From NCBI GenBank assembly GCA_026636295.1, contig CP089456.1, positions 310,001 through 374,000 on the forward strand: a DNA stretch of 64,000 nt. Direction: 5' to 3'. Shown here piece after piece: positions 31,752-39,537 of the stretch. The notes under the pieces are model-generated. The model saw only the letters and a list, made by a program, of their open reading frames with translations, did no database searches and was not told the DNA's origin. Source of the stretch: Medakamo hakoo (lineage: Eukaryota > Chlorophyta > Trebouxiophyceae > Coccomyxaceae). How positions within the stretch are numbered: position 1 is the first letter of the stretch; each line of letters starts with the position of its first letter. Both the position numbers and the translations under genes were made by a program.

Positions 31752-34250
31752 TTACAGCTCCTTCTTCGGCTCGGCTGTGGCCGCCACCTCCTCAGCCGCG
31801 GACGGGCTCTCATCCGCGCCGCCGCCGCCGGCCCGGCGCCGGACGGCTCCACCGCCAGGCGCGGCCGCGCGCCCACCCGCGCCGCCCTCCCCGCCCGCCG
31901 CCGCCGCCGCGTCGCCCACCTCCCCACCGCCCGCCGGCAGGGCGCCGCCCGGCCCGCCTCCAGCACCGGCGGGCGCCTCCTCTTCCGCGACGTACCCAAA
32001 CTCGTTCGCGCGCGTGCGGTCCTCGCGGTACCGCCAGCGCTGGTACAGGTACACGAGGAAGACGACGTCGTCGCGGAAGACGGCGATCCGGTGCAGCGTG
32101 GGCATTTTGATCACGAACGCAAACAGGTCGTCGATGATAGTGCCGAAGAACTTGTACCAGAGCTGCTTCCACGGCATGTGGGCGACGGACTGCAGGCGGT
32201 AGTTGATCCACAGCTGGGGGCACATCAGCACGAAGCCAAAGGCGTACACCGCGCCCACGAGCGAGGCGATGGCCCAGGAGTAGAAGGACCGGTGCACCTG
32301 CGTCTTCAGGCTGTAGATCGAGTAGCCAACCACGCACGGGACGAGCGCCCAGCCCATGAAGCGCGTCGCCTCGGCGTCGAACCGGTCCGTGGCGGACTCG
32401 GTGTACGACGCCTTGTCCTTGAAGCGCAGGCGGGCGGGCGCCAGGGCTTCCAGCCGGGCCCAGGCCCGCCGCGCGGCGGAGGCGCCCGGCGGCGCGGGCG
32501 GCGCGGGCCCGCGCTCCACGGACACGTCCATCGCCTGCGTCAGTTTCCAGCACTCGATGACCAGGCCGACGGCGGAGGAGCCCAGCACGACCATGGACGT
32601 GTCGTTGTCCAGCAGGTAGAGCAGGATGACTGGTGTGCGCGCGAGGGGCGGAAGGGGAGGTGAGTGGGGTGGGGCGGAGGGAGCGAAAGGTGGGGGGAGG
32701 CGCGGCCACCCCCCACAACTCCCCGCCCGCACACAGGCAAGGACACACGCAACACATCACAACGCACTCGCTTGGCAGCCGGCGTTAAAGGCGATCGTGC
32801 GGACGGACAGGCCCTTCATGTCTTTTTTCCCGCGCCAGAAGCCGACATCTGCTTTGAATGCAAGCGCGTCCAGGATGGAGTGGGCCAGGGAGACGACGAC
32901 GGTGACGGCGAGCAGGATGGGGTTGCCCTCCTGAGTTGGAAGCGTTTTTATTTGTTGGGTGGGGTGGGGTGGTGGGGTGGGTGGCGTGAGGGAGGGGGAA
33001 GGGAGTGGGGGTGGGAGCCTTTCCCGCCCGGTGCCTCCACGCACCGTGAAGATGCGCTTCAGCTCATCCGGCTCGCCCTCGCCCATCGCGCCCCACGACT
33101 GCTGCAGCCGGAACGACTCCTGCATTTGGGCCGTCATCATGTACTTCCAGGCCGGCTGCGAATAGATGGACAGCCGCAGGCGGACGGTGCCCGTCGTCTC
33201 GTTGAGCGGGACCAGGCCATCCCTCAGCAGCCAGAAATCGTTGAGCCAGGCCATGGGCGCGTACGTCATGGCCTCCCGGTCCGCGCGCAGGATGGAGCCG
33301 TAGTGCGGCGGGATGGCGGCGGCGGGAAAGATGGAGAACTCGTCGACCAGCGCGACGGTGAGGTTGGGTTTCAGGAAGGAAATGATTTCCCGCGGGGGTT
33401 GGGGCTTGAGCGCGGACAGCGGGGAGGCCGACGGACCGGCGCCAGCGCCGGTGCCGCGCTCGGCAGCCGCCCCGTCCCCGCCGTCGCCCCCGCCCTTTTT
33501 GGCTTCCAGCAGCTTGACGCCCGTCTTGTTTTTGGGGCGGGGGAGGTAGGCGTTTGCCTGGTACGCGCGCGCGTGCACGGCCGCGCCGTCGTAGCCGGGC
33601 GCGGACGGGTCGAGGGGCACGCCGGCCGGGGCGAGGAAGGTGTGCAGCCAGAGCGAGCCGTTGCGCTGGACGGCCTGGGGATGGGGTGTGGTGTGGTGGG
33701 GATGGGACAGGGGGGTGGAGTGCGGCGTGAGGACCGGGGACAGCGGGGGGGTGGCCTCCCCACCCCTCCTGCCCCTCGCCCTCGCCGACGGCGCGGGCCG
33801 CCCCTCCTACCCCTCCCCCCGTTCTCCGCCCAATCCCAGCCCGTGGTGCGGGGTCTACACGCTGCTCTGGCCACGGCCGCCGCCGCCCCCCTCCCCGCCC
33901 GCCCTCACCTCCGACGGCGCGTACTCGAGCAGCACCTCGCGCTCGGCCCGCTCGCTCCCCAGCGGCAAGTCTTTCACCTCCCAGACGGGCCCGCCCGCCG
34001 CCGCCCAGTCCGTCGGTGGGCTGGCGTCCTCCGTCAAGAAGAAGGCGACGTCGACGGGCGCGCCGCGCGGGATGGCCGGCCAGAGCTGGTGCTCGCGCGG
34101 CAGGGCAGCGGGTTTGGGCGCGCCGCCGCCGCCGAACAGCGAGCGCATCACCCACCACATCACACCCATGCGGATGAGGCCGGCCAGCGGGGACGGGGGG
34201 CGCTCAGCATTGGCCTGGGCCTCCGGCGCGGGCGCGGCCGCGGGAGGCAT
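31752..34250 (-). CDS. CLPTM1: CLPTM1-family ER membrane protein
   Basis: Exons 34250-33909, 33674-33045, 32930-32768 and 32629-31752 give 670 aa, the family's usual length. Recognisable family blocks: LIRMGVMWWVMRSLFG near the start, NGSLWLHTFLAPAG, YGSILRADREAMTYAPMAWLNDFW, QMQESFRLQQSWG, then the multi-helix half with SILDALAFKADVGFWRGKKDMKGLS, IILLYLLDNDTSMVVL, GYSIYSLKTQVHRSFYSW, YAFGFVLMCPQLWINYRLQSVAHMPW-type segment and FIIKMPTLHR-type segment. The protein ends PKKEL, a dilysine KKxx ER-retrieval signal. Animal CLPTM1 controls forward traffic of receptors from the ER; the algal role is unknown. It diverges from the lipin gene. Confidence 0.88.
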
Positions 34251-34578
34251 GGTGGGGGAAGCGTGTGTTTGGAGCCGGCCCTTTCTCCCGCCCTCGCGCG
34301 GAAGCAATGTCTGGCAAACGCAGCGGAGGGTGCGCGCGCCCTGGCCGCGCTTCGGCCTTCATTCTTTTTTCTCATGTTGGAGCAGCGAGGAGGGCACGGC
34401 CGCCCTCACTGAAAGCACACACGCGCGCGCACGGACGCACAACGCCTCCGCGCTCCGAGCACTCCGGGCTGCACAGGGCTCCAGGCCCATCCAAGTCTCC
34501 CCGCTGGTCGCCTCCAAAACAGAGACGCAGAGACCATTGGCACCACAGGCCCCTCGCAGCAAGGTTCCCTTCCTCGCA
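34251..34578. other. Divergent promoter region CLPTM1 / lipin
   Basis: 328 bp between the two start codons. No clear TATA box or repeat; a T run and CT/CA-rich stretches near 34360-34440. Confidence 0.45.
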
Positions 34579-37194
34579 ATGGCCGACGACCCGCCGCCGC
34601 CCGCGCCTTCGCGGTCAGCGCGGGCAGCCAGCGCGATCAAGGTGAGAAGAATGCGAGAGGGAGGGAGGGAGGGAGGGGGACGGAAGCCTTTGAGCCGCGC
34701 TTTCCTTCCTTGTCTCCCCACCCCTGCGCGCGCGTGGGCGCGCCAGTTCCCACCACCCCACATGTGCCATCCCCCACGCCCGCACGCCACCACAGTCCGG
34801 CACCGTCGCCGCCGCTTCCGCCATCGCGTCCGTCGCCCCTCACCTCGCGGGCGCCATCGACGTCATCATCGTCCGCCAGCCGGACGGGTCCCTGCGCTCC
34901 TCGCCCTGGTACGTGCGGTTCGGCAAGTACACGGGCCGGGGGGCCCTGCGCTCAGGCGATGCCGCGGAGCGCCGCACCGTCCGCCTGCTCGTCAACGGCG
35001 TCGACCCGGGCTTCACCATGCACCTGGGCCGGTCGGGCGAAGCGTTCTTCTTTGCCGAGAGTGACGGCGCGGACGAGCCGCAGGCGCAGGCGCAGCCGTC
35101 GCCGCCGCGGCCGCCAGCCGCCCCACCGCCGGCCGCGGACGGGGGCGGCGGTCCACCTCCAGCCGGCGGCGCCGACGACGACGCCGACGCGCCCTTCCTC
35201 TCCGGTTACTCGTCCCTGGATGATGCCAGCAGTCTGAACGGAGCCTCCTCTTCGGGCGGGTCGTCCATCATGCGGCCGAGCGGGTGGAGGCGGCTGGTCA
35301 GCCGGCGCCCGTCTGAGGCGGGCGGTGGGAGCGGCGGCGCCGTGCCGCCGACGGCGCTGGGTGCGCCGCCGCTCCCTGCGCCCGCCCTGACGGTCGGCTC
35401 TGCCCCAGCCGGCGGCGGCCTGGCCCGCTGGTCGCGGGCGGGCGACGACGAGGGCAGCGGGACGGAAGGCGGCGGCGGCCCGCCCCCTCCACCACGCTCG
35501 CCCTCTCCGCCCCCGCCGCCCGCGCCAGGCGACGACGGGTTGCTGGGCGGGTCCATGTCGCCCGAACCCGCACCCGGTGGTGGGGCGGGCGGCCTGCTGC
35601 CGCTGGACCCGCCGCGGGCCGGGCGCCCGCCCAAAAAAGACCGGCCGGCCGCGGCGGCCCTGCCGCCCCCACCGCTGCTGGAGCTGTCGCTGTGCCGGTC
35701 CGCCGTGGATGGCGCGGGCGGTGAGGTCGACGGCCCGACCGTCGGCCGTCTGTTCGACGCGCACCGGGTGGGCGCGGACGCCCTGGCCGACCCGGCCCGC
35801 GGGCCCGCCACGCTGGCGCACGACGACCTCCTCGTCGCGGTGGGGGGCGGGGCGGGCCTGTGGCCGTGGACGGCCGCCGCGCCGGCCCTCGCCGCCGCGG
35901 CCGCCTTCCCAGGCGCGGCGGACTGGCGGCGCGCGTTGCGCGGGGTGGACCCGGTCGCGGTGCGCGGCCCGCCGGGCGCCCCTCTGATCGGCGACGCGAC
36001 GGCTGGAGGGGGCGGTGGCGGCGACGGCACGCCGCCCGCCGACGCCGACGCCGCCACAAAAGCCGACGCCGCTCCGCCTCCACACTCCTCCTCCCGCGCC
36101 TGGCGCCTGTGGTTGATGGGCGCGGCCGCACTGCGCCCGTCTGCTGCGGCCACGCCCGCGCCCGAAGGCGAGGGCGGGGGCGACGGCGACGCGCGCCCAC
36201 CCCTGCCCCCACCCCGCCCGCGCCACCGCCGCGCCTTTGTCCCGTCGCCCTCCCAGCTGGCGGCCCTCCCCCTCCGCCCGGGCCGCAACACGTTGGAATT
36301 CGTCGTCGGCCGGCGCGGCGGCGGCACCCGCCTGCGCGCGTTTGCGTACGCGATCCCCTGGCACGCCCGCCTCGTCATCTCCGACGTGGACGGCACGATC
36401 ACCCGCTCCGACGTCCTGGGCCACGTCCTGCCCCGCGTCGGCCTGGACTGGTCGCACGGCGGCATCGCCCAACTGTTCCAGGACGTCAGCGCGCACGGCT
36501 ACCTCGTCCTCTACCTGTCCTCGCGCTCGATCGCCCAGGCCGCGTCCACGCGCGACTTTCTGGTGTCCGTCACCCAGGCCGGCGGCGTCAAGCTGCCGGA
36601 CGGGCCCGTCATCATTTCCCCGGACGGCCTCATCCCCTCCCTGTACCGGGAGATGGTCCTGCGCCGCCCGCACGAGTTCAAAATTCGGTGCCTGGAACAC
36701 GTGCGCCGCCTGTTCCCGCCGCAGTGGAACCCCTTCCACTCGGGGTTTGGCAACCGGGACACGGACGAGATCTCGTACCGGGCGGTCGGCCTGCCGCCGG
36801 CGCGCATCTTCATCATCAACCCCCGGGGCGAGCTGCGGCGCGCGGTGGGCGGCCCGCCCGGCGGCGGCCTGTGGGAGGGCGAGGGCGGGACGGCGGCCTC
36901 GCTGTCCACCATCAACGCGATTGTGCACGACGTCTTCCCGCCGCTGCGCGTGACGGGCGCCGGGGACGGCGGGTGGGGAGGCGGCAGCCCGCCGCCCGTG
37001 CCGCCCCCGGCGGTGGCGGCCGAGAGCCGGGAGGACAGCCCGGACGGCGGGGAGGTCGCGTCGCCGGCTCCCCCCGCGCCGCCGCTCTTCCTCCCGCCCG
37101 TTGGCCGGGAAGAGTTTTCGAACTTCTCCTACTGGCGCGCGCCGCCGCCCCTGCTGCTGGATGATGAGGACGAGAAGAAGGGAGCGGGGGTGGA

Positions 37195-37227
<33 letters not shown>

Positions 37228-37330
37228 TCCCGCACCGGCGACGTCGCGGCCGTCGTCCGCCTCAACCTCGGGCGGTGGCAGTGGTGGGCGCGCTGGGTCG
37301 GCGGGGAGCGCAAGCACGGCCTCCGCGTGA
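34579..37330 (+). CDS. PAH1: Lipin, Mg2+-dependent phosphatidate phosphatase
   Basis: Exons 34579-34641 and 34796-37330 give 865 aa. N-LIP domain begins in exon 2: GAIDVIIVRQPDGSLRSSPWYVRFGKYTG and MHLGRSGEAFFF. A long Gly/Pro/Ala-rich middle (about 110-370) separates it from C-LIP, where VISDVDGTITRSDVLGH carries the DxDxT catalytic motif (about residue 550), followed by DWSHGGIAQLF, YLSSRSIAQA and GFGNRDTDEISYRAVG. Lipins dephosphorylate phosphatidate to diacylglycerol for triacylglycerol and membrane lipid synthesis. The catalytic DVDGT matches active enzymes. The C-terminus has an Ala run coded by a GCG repeat (37199-37227). It is convergent with the metallochaperone gene, 76 bp apart. 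Confidence 0.92.
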
Positions 37331-37406
37331 AGCCTGTTTTGTTCATCCTCATTTTTCTCCTAGTTTCACACATCGCACAAGTTCATTCCTCCCCTCTCGG
37401 CCTTCT

Positions 37407-37949
37407 CTAACTCGCCGGCACGGCGGGGAAACCGATGCCCGTGACAACGGCCGCGAGCGCGGCCGCATCAGCCGCGCCAGGCCCGCTCACGGCAACAGCG
37501 CCCGTCGCCAGGTCGGCCGTCGCGGCTTCCACACCCGGCACGCCCAGCAGGGCTTTTTCAACACGGGCCGTGCATTTGGAGCAGACCATGCCGTCGACTT
37601 TTAAAGTCGTCGTGGACGTGGAGGACGCGCCTGGATGGAGAAAATGGGGTGAGGGGGTGAGGGTGAGGTGGCGAGAAGGTTGGGTCGAGCGACCCAATTC
37701 GGCTCCTCTCTCTCGTGAGAGAGGCGCGACCTTCCCCACTCCCAGGCTGCACAGCTTACCTCCTCCACTCGCCCGGGCCACGGTCGACGGCCGGGCGGCC
37801 GGCCTGGCTGCCGCGGCCAGCGGGAGGACGGTGGCACTGCTGGCGGCGGCACGGCGGCGTGCGAGCGCGACGGCGCTGGCCGCGGCCGCGCCGGACGCGA
37901 CCAGGGCGGCGCGGGGTAAAGCTGTGACGCGGGCGGTGAAGGCTTGCAT
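37407..37949 (-). CDS. HMA-domain metallochaperone, probably plastid or mitochondrial
   Basis: Exons 37949-37760 and 37630-37407 give 137 aa. Exon 1 (about 63 residues) is Ala/Arg/Ser-rich with no acidic residues, a typical transit peptide. Exon 2 is one heavy-metal-associated domain: TTLKVDGMVCSKCTARVEKALLG with the GMxCxxC site, then GVEAATADLATGAVAVSG and a C-terminal helix. Such domains bind Cu(I) (or Zn/Cd) through the two Cys. A free HMA protein with a transit peptide would deliver copper inside an organelle, for example to a thylakoid P-type ATPase; this target is inferred. The 129-nt intron is in frame and stop-free. Confidence 0.8.
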   Translation of the reverse strand: MQAFTARVTALPRAALVASGAAAASAVALARRRAAASSATVLPLAAAARPAARPSTVARASGGGKLCSLGVGKVAPLSRERGAELGRSTQPSRHLTLTPSPHFLHPGASSTSTTTLKVDGMVCSKCTARVEKALLGVPGVEAATADLATGAVAVSGPGAADAAALAAVVTGIGFPAVPAS

Positions 37950-38271
37950 GGTTTGTTGTGGTGATACTTAGAGGTCTGCCCACACTCGGGTCGTGGTGGA
38001 GTCTCGGAAACCTGGCCGTGTGAAAAAAAAATCGTGTTATACTGACTGGCCAGATCATCACAAGCACGGTTGGGGCCGCGCGCCCTCTCCTCCACCCATC
38101 CATCCATCCATCAACATCACAAACCCTCAGCGCCTGGCCGGCTCGACCCGCCCGCCCCGCGGCCCGCCCGGCCCTCCACCCCGGGCCCCGCCATTGCGCA
38201 CGGCCGGCGCCGCGCCCGGCCGCCCGCCCCGCGCTGTCCCGCCCACGCCGCCGCCATCCCTAGCTTCCCTG
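37950..38271. other. Intergenic between metallochaperone and unresolved gene
   Basis: A (CCAT)n run lies near 38095-38113. The remainder (38125-38271) is GC-rich and may still be the 3' part of the unresolved minus-strand gene in another frame. Confidence 0.4.
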
Positions 38272-38983
38272 TCACCGGCCACGTCCGGCGGGTCGAGCCT
38301 TGGAGCAGGCGGCGGCGGTGTCGTCCCGCGCCACCTCCACCACCACGACCCGTTCCAGCTCCCAGAAGAAGCGGCCGCGACAGACGCGTTCCGCGTGTCT
38401 TTTACGGCCGCCGCGGACGCCCTCAGCTGCGCCCTTCGGCGCAGCTGAGTCGGCCGCTTGCGGGGCCGCCAGGGAGACGACGCCCCACATGGCCAGGTGG
38501 GCGGCGCCCGCCCCGCCGGCGAAGTTGCGGGACGCCAGCATGTCCAGGCGCCCCGACGCCACCCAGAAGTTGGCAAAGTGGACGCGGGCCGCAATGGGGC
38601 CCGTCCAGGCTTGCAGCGCGTCGGGTGGCAGCGCCGCCGCGGCCGGCTTGGAGCCGGACGCGCTCATGCCGCACAGCGCCACGTCTTCGCGCCGCCCGCT
38701 GGTGGCCGTCGGGCCCTTGGACGGCGGAGACGCACCAGGCGGCGCCGGCGAGCCGGCTTTGGCGCGGGCGCCGCCGACCATCCGGAGCGCACCCAGCACC
38801 AGGGGAGTCGGGCGGAGCGCCAGCCGCAGCGGGTCCACGCCCACGTCCAGCGCCGTGCACGGCAGGTGGCCCGGCGCGGACGGGTGGACGGGCTCGAGGC
38901 TCACACGCACAGAGTCGTCCTCCAGGAGCCGGACCGCGCCCGCGAGGAGGGGGTGGATGCGGCCGAGGACGCCGCAGTGAGAC
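38272..38983 (-). CDS. Unresolved coding region (possibly broken gene)
   Basis: A 237-codon open stretch read from a likely acceptor (GAG before 38983) to a stop at 38272. It has coding character: GVLGRIHPLLAGAVRLLEDD, LDVGVDPLRLALRPTPLVLGALRMV, WTGPIAARVHFANFWVASGR. The middle segment faintly recalls VPS13-type lipid-transfer proteins, but this is weak. A second coding-like piece lies upstream at about 39295-39110 (GGSIDPAAEAARLREVAADAR), after which the frame changes inside a G-rich run (coding continues as GGDLEDERG). I found no start codon or clean exon chain, so the gene may be broken, mis-sequenced or have unrecognised exons. Confidence 0.35.
38422..38449. repeat. Perfect 12-bp hairpin
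   Basis: Arms CTCAGCTGCGCC and GGCGCAGCTGAG around a CTTC loop, inside the unresolved minus-strand coding region. Confidence 0.85.
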
Positions 38984-39004
38984 CTCCTCACTCCCGGCCT
39001 GGAC

Positions 39005-39370
39005 CTTGCCCCCACCCCCACCCCCCCACCCCACCCCCCACCCCCCACCCCCCTCCACGGCCGGTGCTCACGCCCGCGCATGCATGTCGTACCTCGCACC
39101 TCGCCTTCCAGCCGCGCCCCGCTCGTCTTCCAGGTCGCCCCCGCGCGTCGGCCGCGACCTCGCGCAGGCGCGCCGCTTCGGCGGCCGGGTCGATGGACCC
39201 GCCGCCCGGGCGAGGGGGCGGACCGCGGAATGGGGACGGCTTTGGAGGGGGCTTGCCCGTGGTGGCAGGCGGCCGGGGGGACGCGGGCACGTCCCGCGGC
39301 CGTGGAGGGGTAGGGCTGGGGGTGGGGGGTGGGGGGTGGGGTGGGGGTGGTGGGGGGTGTGGGGGATGGG
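39005..39370. repeat. Inverted pair of C/G-rich minisatellite tracts
   Basis: 39005-39060 is a C4-7A tract and 39303-39370 a G4-6T tract. Reading outward from CCGTGGAGGGG on each strand they match closely for about 45-50 bp, so they form an inverted repeat with about 250 bp between. Both could form G-quadruplexes. The second lies where an acceptor polypyrimidine tract of the unresolved minus-strand gene would be. Confidence 0.6.
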
Positions 39371-39537
39371 GACAGCCCCTGTTGCAAGCGAGATGGGTGG
39401 ACCGACGCTGTGTGCGCTCTGCGGCGCGGGCGCGCACTCACGCCTTCCAACCCACTGCCCCCCCAAACGCGCCACCCTCTCCCCTTCGCCCGCCCCGCAC
39501 CCCATCCCACACGCAACCCGTCCCAGCCTGAAGCGCC

